A stretch of 64,000 nucleotides of DNA from Pseudomonas abietaniphila (GCF_039697315.1 NZ_CP155619.1:2480001-2544000), one strand, 5' to 3'; positions 1 to 9,189 are shown, counted from the first letter of the stretch. Notes: a model not told the origin generated them from the sequence alone. A program made the numbers and translations.

Positions 1-165
1 ATGGAAGGCTTTGACTTCAAGAAGCTCGACGCCGAACTGGGCCTGCGCGACAAGGGCTACACCAGCCTGGTGGTGGTTGCGCTGGGTTATCGCAGTGAAA
101 CCGACTTCAACGCCAAGCTGCCGAAGTCGCGTCTGCCGGCCGAGACGGTGTTTACCTTTTTGTAA
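1..165 (+). CDS. Nitroreductase family protein, C-terminal fragment (cut by window edge)
   Basis: Only the last 54 residues are in the window, read in frame 1 from the first base to a TAA. The text [19 protein letters not shown] followed by the ending [10 protein letters not shown] closely resembles the C-terminus of NfsB-type oxygen-insensitive NAD(P)H nitroreductases, where the stretch ends in a similar PKSRLP motif. These are cytoplasmic FMN flavoproteins that reduce nitroaromatics and quinones. The ATG at base 1 is probably an internal methionine, because the FMN-binding N-terminal part lies upstream of the window. The exact subfamily cannot be decided from this fragment. Confidence 0.75.
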   Translation: MEGFDFKKLDAELGLRDKGYTSLVVVALGYRSETDFNAKLPKSRLPAETVFTFL

Positions 166-189
166 TCACCGCCCGCGTAGAGCCCTTCT

Positions 190-276
190 GTAGGAGCGCG
201 CCTGCCCGCGAAAAATACATCTGCCCAAATAGATGTATTGCACGTACGTCACCTTCGCGGGCAAGCGCGCTCCTAC
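190..276. repeat. REP pair (inverted, BIME-like)
   Basis: TGTAGGAGCGCGCCTGCCCG (from 190) faces its near-perfect inverse CGGGCAAGCGCGCTCCTACA (ending 276). The two arms enclose about 45 bases that include a second small inverted match (ATACATCTG / AGATGTAT). This is the usual convergent arrangement of Pseudomonas REP elements. It lies downstream of the nitroreductase stop and may form a transcript-end stem. Confidence 0.85.
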
Positions 277-321
277 ACCTCACTGCACGAACACAAGCTG
301 CACCACTTGCCAGCGACCCCC

Positions 322-404
322 TGTAGGAGCGCGCTTGCCCGCGAAAAATGGATCTGCCCATAAAGATTTACTGCACTTACGTCACCTTCGCAGGCAAGCG
401 CGCG
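322..404. repeat. Second REP pair, right arm partly degraded
   Basis: TGTAGGAGCGCGCTTGCCCG on the left faces a right arm reading TTCGCAGGCAAGCGCGCGCA, which has diverged at its outer end. The layout and spacing match the pair at 190-276, so this is a second copy. Together the two pairs fill most of the 345-base gap between the nitroreductase and xseB; nothing else is recognisable there apart from the short xseB leader. Confidence 0.8.
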
Positions 405-510
405 CACACATACCGACCTGGTTATAGGCACCAGTCAGCACCTCTCATTTGCCCCGATGCCCTCGCTCTGCTAGTGTCGCGCCCGTTTAACGTCTACCGG
501 GATAGCCGCC

Positions 511-753
511 ATGGCCCGCAAGAAAGCTGCACTGGATTTCGAACAGTCCCTCACGGATTTGCAAACGCTGGTCGAGCGTCTGGAGAACGGCGAGCTGTCG
601 CTGGAAGATTCGTTGACCGCCTTTGAACAGGGCATCCGCCTGACGCGCGAGTGCCAGAGCGCGCTGGCCCAGGCCGAGCAGAAGGTCCAGGTGTTGCTGG
701 AACGCGATGGCGAGCTGGCAGAGGAACCCTTCGACGCGGAACAGCCAGAATGA
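511..753 (+). CDS. xseB: Exodeoxyribonuclease VII small subunit
   Basis: This 80-residue protein matches the XseB family in length and pattern: [20 protein letters not shown] near the N-terminus, then FEQG and a coiled-coil helix up to about residue 65, with an acidic tail. In the family, several XseB chains bind the large subunit XseA to form cytoplasmic exonuclease VII, which degrades single-stranded DNA into oligonucleotides in repair and recombination. xseA is not in this window, as is normal. The stop overlaps the ispA start (ATGA), so the two genes are translationally coupled, an order widely conserved as xseB-ispA-dxs. Confidence 0.95.
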   Translation: MARKKAALDFEQSLTDLQTLVERLENGELSLEDSLTAFEQGIRLTRECQSALAQAEQKVQVLLERDGELAEEPFDAEQPE

Positions 754-1637
754 TTGCCGAGTATCAGGCCCTCAGTCAGGCTCGCGTCAATGCGGCGCTG
801 GACAGCCTGTTCGACGCCCCTGCTCCAGAATTGACCCGCCTTTACGCCGCCATGCGCTACAGCGTGACCAACGGCGGCAAACGTGTACGTCCCTTGTTGG
901 TTTACGCGGCCTGTGAAGCTCTGGGCGGCGATGCTGAAACGGCCAACGGCGCGGCCTGTGCGGTCGAGCTGATTCACGCCTACTCGCTGGTTCACGACGA
1001 TCTGCCGGCCATGGACGACGATGACCTGCGTCGCGGCCTGCCGACCACGCACAAAGCCTTTGACGAGGCCTGCGCCATACTCGCCGGTGACGGCCTGCAA
1101 AGCCTGGCGTTCAGTGTGCTGACCGACAGCAAGCTGACCCCGCAAGACGCCGATACCCGCCTGAAAATGGTCACCACCATCGCCCACGCCGCAGGCCCTG
1201 CGGGCATGGTCGGTGGGCAAGCCATCGATCTGGGCTCGGTCGGCCTGAAACTCGACCAGAAGGCGCTGGAGTTCATGCACCGGCACAAGACCGGCGCGCT
1301 GATCGAGGCCAGCGTCAGACTGGGTGCGCTGGCCAGCGGTCACGCCAGCCAGGACCGACTGAACGCGCTGCAGATTTACGCCCGCGCCATCGGTCTGGCC
1401 TTTCAGGTTCAAGACGACATACTCGACGTCGAAAGCGATACCGCAACCCTCGGCAAGCGCCAGGGTGCCGACATCGCACGCGACAAGCCGACCTACCCTG
1501 CGCTGCTGGGGCTGGAAGAAGCCAAGCTTTACGCGCTGGAGCTGCGTGATCAGGCGCTGGTCGCGCTGCGACCTTTCGACGCTGCCGCCGAGCCTTTGCG
1601 TGCACTGGCGCGTTATATCGTCGAACGCCGCAACTGA
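750..1637 (+). CDS. ispA: (2E,6E)-farnesyl diphosphate synthase
   Basis: The 295-residue product carries both aspartate-rich motifs of trans-prenyltransferases: DDLPAMD at 83-89 (first motif, with the two-residue insert typical of bacterial FPP synthases) and DDILD at 222-226. GGKRVRP at 42-48 binds isopentenyl diphosphate. The enzyme condenses dimethylallyl and isopentenyl diphosphates to farnesyl diphosphate for quinones, undecaprenyl phosphate and haem modification. The start is the ATG overlapping the xseB stop; an upstream in-frame ATG at 651 lies inside xseB and is not credible. The gene feeds on the output of the MEP pathway, begun by the next gene, dxs. Confidence 0.96.
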   Translation: MIAEYQALSQARVNAALDSLFDAPAPELTRLYAAMRYSVTNGGKRVRPLLVYAACEALGGDAETANGAACAVELIHAYSLVHDDLPAMDDDDLRRGLPTTHKAFDEACAILAGDGLQSLAFSVLTDSKLTPQDADTRLKMVTTIAHAAGPAGMVGGQAIDLGSVGLKLDQKALEFMHRHKTGALIEASVRLGALASGHASQDRLNALQIYARAIGLAFQVQDDILDVESDTATLGKRQGADIARDKPTYPALLGLEEAKLYALELRDQALVALRPFDAAAEPLRALARYIVERRN

Positions 1638-1726
1638 TCCCTCACCTCGCCTGCGTGGTCCTGCCGCCCGCAGAACGCGTGCCTGCGATACATGAACATC
1701 CCGCACTTTTTCGGGGCCAGGTGGAC

Positions 1727-1752
1727 TTTTCGCGGGCAAGCGCGCTCCTACA
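1727..1752. repeat. Single REP half-element
   Basis: TCGCGGGCAAGCGCGCTCCT within this interval is identical to the right arm of the REP pair at 190-276. No partner arm was found close by. It lies in the 223-base gap between ispA and dxs, about 110 bases upstream of the dxs start. Confidence 0.7.
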
Positions 1753-1860
1753 CCGGTATGCACCATTCGAACGACCTGAACATCGCATCGCTGTCTTGCG
1801 TGCGCAGCCCGCGATGCATCAGGTAAACTGCCGCCTCTTTTACTTATAACGATTCGCCTG

Positions 1861-3762
1861 ATGCCCACGACGTTCAAAGAGATTCCCCGCGAGCGCCCGT
1901 CCACGCCCCTGCTCGACAAGGCAGCGACGCCGGACGGCCTGCGCCGGTTAGGTGAAGCAGAGCTTGAAGCCCTGGCTGATGAACTGCGCCTGGAGCTGCT
2001 CTATACCGTTGGCCAGACCGGAGGACACTTCGGTGCCGGCCTTGGTGTCATCGAACTGACCGTTGCCCTGCACTACGTCTTCGATACGCCCGATGACCGG
2101 CTGGTCTGGGACGTCGGTCATCAGGCGTATCCGCACAAGATCCTCACCGGTCGTCGCGAGAAGATGTCGACCCTGCGCCAGAAAGGCGGTGTGGCCGCCT
2201 TCCCGCGTCGCAGCGAGAGCGAGTACGACACCTTCGGCGTCGGCCACTCCAGCACCTCGATCAGTGCTGCGCTGGGCATGGCCATCGCTGCCCGCCTGCA
2301 AGGCAGCGAGCGCAAGTCTATCGCCGTCATCGGGGATGGCGCGCTGACCGCTGGCATGGCTTTCGAGGCGTTGAACCACGCCCCTGAAGTCAACGCCGAC
2401 ATGCTGGTGATCCTCAACGACAACGACATGTCGATCTCGCGCAACGTCGGCGGGCTGTCGAACTACCTGGCGAAGATCCTTTCCAGCCGCACGTACGCCA
2501 GCATGCGCGAAGGCAGCAAGAAAGTGCTGTCGCGCCTGCCCGGTGCCTGGGAAATCGCCCGCCGCACCGAGGAATACGCCAAAGGCATGCTGGTCCCCGG
2601 CACGCTGTTCGAAGAACTGGGCTGGAACTACATCGGCCCTATCGACGGCCATGACCTGCCGACCCTGATCGCCACCCTGCGCAACATGCGCGACCTCAAG
2701 GGTCCGCAGTTCCTGCACGTGGTCACTAAAAAGGGCAAGGGCTTCGCCCCGGCCGAAGTCGACCCGATCGGTTATCACGCCATCACCAAGCTCGACCCGC
2801 TCAACGCCCCCGCCGTTGCGCCGAAAAAGGCCAGCGGGCCGAAGTATTCCGGCGTGTTCGGTCAGTGGTTGTGCGACATGGCCGACGCCGACGAGCGACT
2901 GGTCGGCATCACGCCAGCCATGAAAGAAGGCTCCGATCTGGTGGCCTTCAGCGAACGTTACCCAGAGCGTTACTTCGACGTCGCCATCGCCGAACAGCAC
3001 GCGGTGACGCTGGCAGCAGGCATGGCATGCGAAGGCGCCAAGCCGGTCGTTGCGATCTATTCGACCTTCCTGCAGCGCGGCTACGATCAACTGATTCACG
3101 ACGTCGCGGTGCAGAACCTCGACGTGCTGTTCGCTATCGACCGCGCAGGCCTAGTGGGTGAAGACGGCCCGACGCACGCGGGCAGTTTCGACCTGTCGTA
3201 TCTGCGTTGCATCCCGGGCATGCTGGTGATGACACCGAGCGACGAGAACGAACTGCGCAAGATGTTGACCACCGGCCACCTGTTCAACGGTCCGGCCGCC
3301 GTGCGTTATCCACGCGGCACGGGACCCAATGCCATGATCGAAAGCGCGCTGGAGCCACTGGAAATCGGCAAGGGTATCGTTCGTCGTCAGGGCAGCAAGG
3401 TTGCGATGCTGGTGTTCGGCGTGCAACTGGCCGAGGCCATGCAGGTCGCTGAAAAGCTCGACGCGACTGTGGTCGACATGCGTTTCGTCAAGCCGCTGGA
3501 TGAGTCGCTGGTGCGCGTCATGGCGGCCAGTCACGACCTGCTGGTGACCGTCGAAGAGAACGCCGTCATGGGCGGCGCCGGTGCGGCCGTCAGCGAGTTC
3601 CTGGCACGGGGAAACATTCTCAAGTCCGTGCTGCACCTGGGCTTGCCGGACGTTTACGTCGAACACGCCAAACCCGCGCAGATGCTCGCGGAATGCGGTC
3701 TGGATGCGGACGGGATTGAAGCGTCGATCAACGAGCGTTTGCAAAAAATCCACAACGCCTGA
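1861..3762 (+). CDS. dxs: 1-deoxy-D-xylulose-5-phosphate synthase
   Basis: The 633 residues are close to the usual DXS length of about 620-640. The thiamin diphosphate site is visible as GDGA at 158-161 followed by NDNDMS from 187, and the conserved early histidine lies in HQAYPHKI near 87-94. The pyrimidine-domain motif [13 protein letters not shown] carries the catalytic glutamate, and the C-terminal transketolase domain is complete. DXS condenses pyruvate and glyceraldehyde 3-phosphate, the first and rate-limiting step of the MEP isoprenoid pathway, whose products IspA uses. The product also feeds thiamin and pyridoxal synthesis, which fits the nearby thiL. Confidence 0.98.
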   Translation: MPTTFKEIPRERPSTPLLDKAATPDGLRRLGEAELEALADELRLELLYTVGQTGGHFGAGLGVIELTVALHYVFDTPDDRLVWDVGHQAYPHKILTGRREKMSTLRQKGGVAAFPRRSESEYDTFGVGHSSTSISAALGMAIAARLQGSERKSIAVIGDGALTAGMAFEALNHAPEVNADMLVILNDNDMSISRNVGGLSNYLAKILSSRTYASMREGSKKVLSRLPGAWEIARRTEEYAKGMLVPGTLFEELGWNYIGPIDGHDLPTLIATLRNMRDLKGPQFLHVVTKKGKGFAPAEVDPIGYHAITKLDPLNAPAVAPKKASGPKYSGVFGQWLCDMADADERLVGITPAMKEGSDLVAFSERYPERYFDVAIAEQHAVTLAAGMACEGAKPVVAIYSTFLQRGYDQLIHDVAVQNLDVLFAIDRAGLVGEDGPTHAGSFDLSYLRCIPGMLVMTPSDENELRKMLTTGHLFNGPAAVRYPRGTGPNAMIESALEPLEIGKGIVRRQGSKVAMLVFGVQLAEAMQVAEKLDATVVDMRFVKPLDESLVRVMAASHDLLVTVEENAVMGGAGAAVSEFLARGNILKSVLHLGLPDVYVEHAKPAQMLAECGLDADGIEASINERLQKIHNA

Positions 3763-3772
3763 CAGCCCCTCT

Positions 3773-3803
3773 GATCGTTCCCACGCTCTGCGTGGGAACG
3801 ATC
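3773..3803. repeat. Palindromic repeat of TCGTTCCCACGC type (hairpin)
   Basis: GATCGTTCCCACG pairs with CGTGGGAACGATC around the loop CTCTG, a perfect 13-base stem. This intergenic palindrome is common in Pseudomonas genomes. It begins 10 bases after the dxs stop and ends 15 bases before the btuB start, so it could terminate or protect the dxs transcript and also shape the btuB leader. No U-run follows. Confidence 0.85.
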
Positions 3804-3818
3804 ACTGAAACGACGAAC

Positions 3819-5702
3819 ATGAACCTGCACCGCCTCGCCTTTACCCTATCGCTGCTTCCCATTACTCCAGCCTTCGCCGACCTGCCGGACCGCGAAAACG
3901 CCTTGAAACTGCCCGACGTGCTGATCAGCGCCAATCGCCAGGTCGAGCAGCGCGACGACAGTACGGCGACCAACACCGTGTTCACCCGCGATGACATCGA
4001 ACGGCTGCAACCGACCAGCGTCACCGACCTGCTCAGTCGCGTGCCGGGTGTCCAAGTGGCGCCGAGCGGTGGACGCGGCAGTCTGCCGGGGATCTACATT
4101 CGTGGCACCAAGGCGGCGCAAAGCCTGGTGTTGGTCGATGGGCAGCGCATCGCAAACGCCACCTCCGGCGACAGCGCGTTGCAGTTTCTGGATGTCGAGC
4201 AGATCGAACGCGTGGAGGTGCTGCGCGGTTCGCGCTCGGTCATCTACGGGGCCGACGCGATTGGCGGCGTGATCCAGATTTTCACCCGCCGGGGCGTTGA
4301 GCAAGGTCTGCAAGCGCGGCTGCACACGGGCTTCGGCAACCGCAACACCCGCGAGAACAGTCTTGGCCTGTCGGGTGGCGACGAACAGACGCATTTCAAC
4401 CTCAGCACCAGCCTCGACGAAACGGCAGGCATCGACAGCACCGGGCCGTCGTTTGCCAGTGACGACGATCACGACGCCTACCGCAACAAATCCATGAGCC
4501 TGAACCTCAGCCATTGGCTGAACGACGATGTGGAAATCGGATTCAACGCGCTGGATAACAAGGGCAAGAACGAGTTCGACAACCCGTTCGGTCTGTTCGA
4601 CCCGGCCACGTTCAACAGCGTAGGTCAGCAGCAATACAGCGACTTCGAGGTGAGCAGCCTGGGCACTTATTTGGACGCCCGAGTCAACCCGACCTGGAAA
4701 ACCCGTCTGGAACTGGGACACAGCGAGAACCGCGAGAAAACCTTCGACAAGCTCAGCGACGACCGTTACGTGTTCAACACCTATCGCGACTCGGTCAACT
4801 GGCAGAACGACCTGACCCTTGATGAGCGCAACAGCCTGATGCTCGGCGCCGATGCCTATGAGGATCGGGTAGCCGGCAGCACGCCGTTCGACGAAGACAG
4901 CCGCTGGAACCGAGCCGCGTTCATTCAACACCGTTACAAGGGCGACGGGTTCTCCACCGAGCTCGGGTTGCGCCATGACCAGAATCAGCAGTTCGGCAGC
5001 GAGAACACCTGGAGCGGCACGCTGACCGTGCCCCTCAACGACGCCAACGACGTGCTGCTGTCCTACAGCGAAGGTTTCCGCGCGCCGACGTTCAATGACC
5101 TGTATTACCCTGGCTTCAGCAACGCGAACCTCAAGCCCGAGCACTCGAAAAGCTACGAATTGCAGTGGCGCAGCCGCCTGAGCGACACCAGTAAACTGGA
5201 AGCTTCGCTGTACCGCACGGACCTGAAAGATGCCATCGCGCTGGACGCAGACTTCAGCCCGCAGAACATCGCTTCGGCCCGCATCAATGGCTTCGAGGCA
5301 TCGTTCGAGCAGCAGCTGTTCGGCTGGACCGGCAAACTGGGCGCGTCGATCATCGACCCTCGAGATCGCGACACGGGCCATACCCTCAACCGCCGCGCGC
5401 GCCGAACCGCCAATCTGGACCTGGATCGCCAGTTCAATCGCTTCGGCGTCGGCGCCAGCTGGCAGGCGGTCAGCGACAGTTACAACGACGAAGCCAATAC
5501 CCAGCACATCGGCGGTTACGCACTGTTCGGACTGCGCAGCAGCTGGAAAGCGAGCGACGAGGTGAAGCTGGAGTTCAAGCTGGATAACGCCCTGGACAAA
5601 CGCTACAGCCGTTCGCTGTACAGCTTTGACGGCAGCAATTACGGGTACCGCGAAGAGGGCCGGACCTGGCTCTTTGGCGTGACCTGGACGCCTGATCTAT
5701 AG
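3819..5702 (+). CDS. btuB: TonB-dependent vitamin B12 receptor (BtuB-like)
   Basis: This 627-residue outer-membrane protein starts with a signal peptide (about residues 1-20, ending ITPAFA). A TonB-box-like segment LPDVLISA follows at 31-38, then a plug domain with VPGVQV and RGSRSVIYGADAIGG, and a 22-strand-type barrel region. Length and plug text fit BtuB, which imports cobalamin using TonB energy. The chain ends in TWTPDL rather than the usual terminal aromatic residue. The start at 3819 was chosen because the upstream in-frame ATG (3792) lies inside the hairpin and would precede the signal peptide. No clear Shine-Dalgarno and no room for a cobalamin riboswitch are present in the 57-base gap. 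The facing btuF-like gene supports the B12 assignment. Confidence 0.88.
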   Translation: MNLHRLAFTLSLLPITPAFADLPDRENALKLPDVLISANRQVEQRDDSTATNTVFTRDDIERLQPTSVTDLLSRVPGVQVAPSGGRGSLPGIYIRGTKAAQSLVLVDGQRIANATSGDSALQFLDVEQIERVEVLRGSRSVIYGADAIGGVIQIFTRRGVEQGLQARLHTGFGNRNTRENSLGLSGGDEQTHFNLSTSLDETAGIDSTGPSFASDDDHDAYRNKSMSLNLSHWLNDDVEIGFNALDNKGKNEFDNPFGLFDPATFNSVGQQQYSDFEVSSLGTYLDARVNPTWKTRLELGHSENREKTFDKLSDDRYVFNTYRDSVNWQNDLTLDERNSLMLGADAYEDRVAGSTPFDEDSRWNRAAFIQHRYKGDGFSTELGLRHDQNQQFGSENTWSGTLTVPLNDANDVLLSYSEGFRAPTFNDLYYPGFSNANLKPEHSKSYELQWRSRLSDTSKLEASLYRTDLKDAIALDADFSPQNIASARINGFEASFEQQLFGWTGKLGASIIDPRDRDTGHTLNRRARRTANLDLDRQFNRFGVGASWQAVSDSYNDEANTQHIGGYALFGLRSSWKASDEVKLEFKLDNALDKRYSRSLYSFDGSNYGYREEGRTWLFGVTWTPDL

Positions 5703-5708
5703 GCCGAC

Positions 5709-5765
5709 ATGCGTAGGTCTATAGGCGATCATGTGTAGGTCTGTAGGTGATCATGTGTAGGAGCG
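5709..5765. repeat. Short tandem repeat, 22-bp unit, about 2.5 copies
   Basis: ATGCGTAGGTCTATAGGCGA plus TC (5709-5730) is followed by ATGTGTAGGTCTGTAGGTGA plus TC (5731-5752) and a partial third copy ATGTGTAGG that runs straight into a REP element. The unit seems to be an expansion of the REP edge TGTAGG. It starts a few bases after the btuB stop. Confidence 0.75.
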
Positions 5766-5800
5766 TGGCTTGTCCCGCGATCTGGCGCGAAGCGGCAGCA
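5755..5800. repeat. REP-like element of TGTAGGAGCGTGGCTTG type
   Basis: TGTAGGAGCGTGGCTTGTCC followed by CGCGATCTGGCGCGAAG resembles a common P. syringae-group REP family. A weaker possible partner arm, ACAAGCTGCGCTCCCAAGG, lies near 5889-5907. Together with the tandem repeat this fills the 228-base gap between the convergent btuB and btuF genes. Confidence 0.6.
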
Positions 5801-5930
5801 AATCCTCGCGCGCGTTGTGCCTGATACAACAGAGGCATTCGATTCACTGCCGGTCCCCGGCAGATCGTCCAAATGCGGCTCAGCGACAAGCTGCGCTCCC
5901 AAGGCCTCCGACCAGAACCAAAGCCACTAT

Positions 5931-6728
5931 TCAGCGATCCGGCGATAGCCGTTCACACAACTTCGCAACAGCCTCCAGCATCTGCCCGCTGGCGCGTTCC
6001 AGGCCTTTATCCGGCACGGCATACAGATGCTGCGCTTTTACCGCCTTAAGCTGAGGCCACGCATTCCAGCCGCTCACTAACCGGGCATCCCCTGTCAGGA
6101 TCACCTCAGGGTCCCGCTGCAAAACCGCCTCCAGACTGACCTGAGGCGCGGGCTGCTTGAGGTCTGCGAACACATTGCGCGCGCCACACACGCTCAACGC
6201 ATCACTGATGATCTGCCCGCCTCCCACTGTATACAGCGGCTGATCCCAGACCTGATAGAACACGCTGAAAGGCACCGCGCGCTGATAGCGTTGACGCAGT
6301 GCGGCCAGTCGCACGCGAAACTCGCCCGCCACTTGCCGCCCACGCTCGGCACGCCCCAGACGCGCGCCGATCTGCTCGATCTGATCGGCCAGCTCATCAA
6401 GCGTGTGCGGCTCAGCGACGAACGTCGCAATATTCAGCCGCTGTAACTGATCGCGCTGAGCAATGCTCACACTGCCCGGCCACAGCAGTAACAGGTCGGG
6501 GCGCAGCGACAGCAACTGCTCCATCTGCAATTGCCCATAGCGCCCCACCGACGGCAAGGCGGCGATTTGCGCAGGACGTTCGCCACCGTCGAGCACGCCG
6601 ACCAGTAAATCGGCAGCGTCCAGTTCAATAACGATTTCAGTCAGCGAGGGCGCCAGGCTGATAACACGCTCAGCGGCGTTGACGTGCCAGGCCGTCAGCA
6701 ACAGCAGGCAGACTAAGAGCTGGCGCAT
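5931..6728 (-). CDS. btuF: BtuF-like periplasmic cobalamin-binding protein
   Basis: The 265-residue protein has a signal peptide (about residues 1-18, ending WHVNA). ERVISLAPSLTEIV follows, then VGRYGQLQMEQLLSLRPDLL, a pattern typical of class III (BtuF/FhuD) substrate-binding proteins with two lobes joined by a long helix. BtuF captures B12 in the periplasm for BtuCD. No btuC or btuD is in the window, so its transporter partner is unknown. The start codon overlaps the stop of the upstream membrane gene by one base (TGATG). BtuB next door supports cobalamin over haem or siderophore as ligand, but the ligand cannot be proven from sequence. Confidence 0.85.
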   Translation of the reverse strand: MRQLLVCLLLLTAWHVNAAERVISLAPSLTEIVIELDAADLLVGVLDGGERPAQIAALPSVGRYGQLQMEQLLSLRPDLLLLWPGSVSIAQRDQLQRLNIATFVAEPHTLDELADQIEQIGARLGRAERGRQVAGEFRVRLAALRQRYQRAVPFSVFYQVWDQPLYTVGGGQIISDALSVCGARNVFADLKQPAPQVSLEAVLQRDPEVILTGDARLVSGWNAWPQLKAVKAQHLYAVPDKGLERASGQMLEAVAKLCERLSPDR

Positions 6729-7153
6729 CAGGCCAACTGGCGAGGAATGCGATAGAGGTAAAGCAGGATGACGCTGGACAGCGCCAACAGGGCGAGGGGC
6801 ACCGGCTCCAGACCCGCGAACACCGCCAGTGCGGCAATCCAGGCCGGTAACCCGGCCGCCAGGAATGCCATGCGCCGATCGGCAGCGAGTCGCAGCCAGG
6901 CGCCGGGCTCCTCCGGGGTATCAAGGGCTTTCTGCGTCGCGATCAACGAGCGCTTGTACACGCCAAAGGGCTTGAGGCTGACAAACATCGAGGCGACGCC
7001 AGCGATGAACAACGGCATGGCAAACACCGACGGCGTCACTGGCTCCTCGCCGCCGCCGAAGAACACGCACACGACGAGCAGCGGCCCCAGCGTCAATGCC
7101 AGTTGCCGCCACCACGCCAACGCCAGACGACGGCGCACGTTGCCGCGTGTCAC
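6728..7153 (-). CDS. Small four-helix membrane protein, function unknown
   Basis: The 141 residues hold about four hydrophobic segments (near 16-34, 42-62, 93-111 and 113-133) separated by a basic loop, with a positively charged N-terminus (TRGNVRRR). I do not recognise a catalytic motif. The gene sits between ribA (4-base ATGA overlap at its start) and btuF (1-base overlap at its end), so the three are almost certainly co-translated. The same order, as I recall it, occurs at PA4047-PA4045 in P. aeruginosa. A role in cobalamin or flavin handling would be a guess from position only. Confidence 0.8.
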   Translation of the reverse strand: MTRGNVRRRLALAWWRQLALTLGPLLVVCVFFGGGEEPVTPSVFAMPLFIAGVASMFVSLKPFGVYKRSLIATQKALDTPEEPGAWLRLAADRRMAFLAAGLPAWIAALAVFAGLEPVPLALLALSSVILLYLYRIPRQLA

Positions 7154-7767
7154 GCCGGATCGACCTCGCTCTGGTGCTCATTGCCCATCATGTGGCCGAG
7201 TTTGCCGGCCTTGGTCGCCAGGTACAGCTTGTTGTGCGGGTTTTGACCGGTGTGCAGCGGCACGCGTTCGGCCACCTTGATACCCATGTCAGTCAGGGCT
7301 TTGACCTTGCGCGGGTTGTTGGTCATCAGGCGCAGCGACTTCACGCCAAGGTGCTCCAGCATCGGCAGGCAGATGGCGTAATCGCGCTGGTCAGCAGCAA
7401 AGCCCAGACGCTCGTTCGCCTCGACCGTGTCGGCACCGCCGTCCTGCAATTCGTAGGCACGGATCTTGTTCATCAAACCGATGCCGCGCCCTTCCTGGCG
7501 CAGGTACAACAGCACGCCACGACCTTCGGCCGCAATGGCGCGCAAGGCTGCTTCGAGCTGGGAGCCGCAATCGCAACGCTGGCTAAACAGCGCATCGCCG
7601 GTCAGGCATTCGGAATGCACACGACCGAGGACCGGTTCGCCATCCGATACATCGCCCAGGCTCAGAACAACATGCTCACGACCGTTTTCTTCTTCAAGAA
7701 AGCCGTTCATTTTGAAGGTGGCAAAAGGGGTAGGCAGCTTGGAAGCCGCGACAAATACGACGGGCAC
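7150..7767 (-). CDS. ribA: GTP cyclohydrolase II
   Basis: The 205-residue product has the full zinc site of GTP cyclohydrolase II, C54, C65 and C67 ([16 protein letters not shown]), and the catalytic loop [11 protein letters not shown]. The enzyme opens the imidazole ring of GTP to give 2,5-diamino-6-ribosylamino-4-pyrimidinone 5'-phosphate, the first committed step of riboflavin synthesis. The start is the GTG at 7767, giving [10 protein letters not shown] as in Pseudomonas RibA; AGGAG lies about 7 bases ahead. An in-frame ATG at 7806 would add 13 unconserved residues. It is the only intact RibA activity in the window, since the RibA-like half of RibBA is degenerate. Confidence 0.96.
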   Translation of the reverse strand: MPVVFVAASKLPTPFATFKMNGFLEEENGREHVVLSLGDVSDGEPVLGRVHSECLTGDALFSQRCDCGSQLEAALRAIAAEGRGVLLYLRQEGRGIGLMNKIRAYELQDGGADTVEANERLGFAADQRDYAICLPMLEHLGVKSLRLMTNNPRKVKALTDMGIKVAERVPLHTGQNPHNKLYLATKAGKLGHMMGNEHQSEVDPA

Positions 7768-7878
7768 CGTGTGCTCCTGATCAGTATGGGGGCTGGAAAT
7801 TCGCAAGGCGGCATTGTAACAGCAGGTTCCAGCGGACGCTTAGGCTGAATTGTCGGCCATTCAGATCAGGAAGTTTGA

Positions 7879-8655
7879 TCATTGCCTCGCTCCGGTCTTG
7901 CGGGCAGCATCGTCAGCGTCGAACGGATACGGCTGTTTCCAGCGTGTAAAAATCGGTCGCAGCTTGCCGGAACGCACCAGTTGCGCCATGCGCTGATCGA
8001 ACACATCACGCAGGAAATGTCCTCGCGCATTGTCGGCAAAGCTCAGAAACAACGGAATCGACATCAGGAAGGTCGTACGGAAACGCTGCGGCTCGTGGGC
8101 TTGCCCGAGGATGAAATCCATCTCTGGCCTGGCGTCGATGTACAAGTCCGCGCGTGCGTGATCGAGCATCGGAAGGATGTGATCGCGCCTGGCGACTTCG
8201 TTGAAGTGCACGACGTTGGGCAGGTAATGCTGGTATTCGTAACCGCGAACCCATGCCAGGCGATAACTGCCCAGTGTCTTCAGGGTCGGCACCGGGTTGG
8301 ATGCCAGGCCCAGCGCATAGATTTCGTCGGTGTCGTAATTCCACTTCGGATAGAGGGTACCCTCGACCTCATGCTCATAGGCGCCGACCCACGCATCGGC
8401 TTCGCCACGCTGCACAAGGCCGACCGCACGCGTGTAAGGCTCAGTGCGTGAAGCCACCTTGATCCCGGCAGGCTCGAATATCGCCCGCATCAGGTCCCAA
8501 CCCAGACCACTGCCGTCGGGTTCGGTGTAAGCAATCCACTGCTCGCTGACCAGCACAATGTCCGAAGGTTTTTCGGACGAGGTGTCCGCATAGGCGTCGT
8601 TCGCTTCGACCCACACACCGGTCATCAGCAGCGACAGGCCAAGTAGCCATTTCAT
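7879..8655 (-). CDS. Orphan periplasmic solute-binding protein (amino-acid-binding family)
   Basis: The 258 residues begin with a signal peptide (MKWLLGLSLLMTGVWVEA). A class II (SBP_bac_3-type) fold pattern follows, with GLGWDLMRAIFEPAGIKV and RAVGLVQRGEADAWVGAY, then a second lobe with YIDARPEMDFIL. Such proteins usually bind amino acids or act as sensor-type binding proteins, but no permease or ATPase gene is adjacent, so it may serve a distant transporter or sensor. It lies 24 bases after pgpA and is probably the last gene of the nrdR-rib transcription run. The ligand cannot be told from sequence. Confidence 0.85.
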   Translation of the reverse strand: MKWLLGLSLLMTGVWVEANDAYADTSSEKPSDIVLVSEQWIAYTEPDGSGLGWDLMRAIFEPAGIKVASRTEPYTRAVGLVQRGEADAWVGAYEHEVEGTLYPKWNYDTDEIYALGLASNPVPTLKTLGSYRLAWVRGYEYQHYLPNVVHFNEVARRDHILPMLDHARADLYIDARPEMDFILGQAHEPQRFRTTFLMSIPLFLSFADNARGHFLRDVFDQRMAQLVRSGKLRPIFTRWKQPYPFDADDAARKTGARQ

Positions 8656-8679
8656 CCTAACGCGCCCATGAGTGGTTTC

Positions 8680-9189
8680 CTATAACACGCCCCACACCCA
8701 GACTAGACCCTGCATCGCCAACCACGCAAAAACCCCGGCCAGCACATCGTCGAGCATGATGCCGACACCGCCGTGCACGTGTTTGTCGATCCAGTGGATG
8801 GGCCACGGTTTGAGGATGTCGAAAAAACGGAAGACCAGAAAACCCACCAGCAGCCAGACCCAGCCTTCGGGCACCAGCCAAAGGGTTATCCACATGCCGA
8901 CCATCTCGTCCCAGACGATACCTTCATGGTCGTGCACACGCAGATCGTCGGCGACCTTGCCGCACAGCCAGAAGCCGAACAGCATGGTCAGCCCCAGCAT
9001 CAGCCAGTAGCCCCAGTCGGGCAGCATCTGCCACAGCGGAATGAACGGCACGGCGACCATGGAGCCCCAGGTACCGGGCGCTTTGGGCAACGTGCCGGAG
9101 CCGAAGCCGAACGCCAGGAAATGCCAAGGGTTGGTCCACACCGAGGGCGGAACGTTTTCCGCCGGGACCTGATTAGGATGGTCTGTCAC
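8680..9189 (-). CDS. pgpA: Phosphatidylglycerophosphatase A
   Basis: The 169-residue inner-membrane protein shows the PgpA hallmark segments: FGSGTLPKAPGTWGSM near the N-terminus, VHDHEGIVWDEMVGMW in the middle, and FRFFDILKPWPIHWID. There are about four hydrophobic stretches. It removes the phosphate from phosphatidylglycerophosphate to make phosphatidylglycerol. The start overlaps the thiL stop by 4 bases (ATGA), the coupled thiL-pgpA order common in proteobacteria. Confidence 0.96.
   Translation of the reverse strand: MTDHPNQVPAENVPPSVWTNPWHFLAFGFGSGTLPKAPGTWGSMVAVPFIPLWQMLPDWGYWLMLGLTMLFGFWLCGKVADDLRVHDHEGIVWDEMVGMWITLWLVPEGWVWLLVGFLVFRFFDILKPWPIHWIDKHVHGGVGIMLDDVLAGVFAWLAMQGLVWVWGVL

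Noticed and set aside
471-1919. 482-codon minus-strand frame opposite xseB and ispA
   Set aside because: It crosses a REP element and two conserved genes, and the translation has no known pattern.
3763-3818. Cobalamin riboswitch before btuB
   Set aside because: The gap is too short and is occupied by an intergenic palindrome.
3846-5507. 553-codon minus-strand frame opposite btuB
   Set aside because: Antisense to a clear TonB receptor; its composition follows the reverse of btuB codons.
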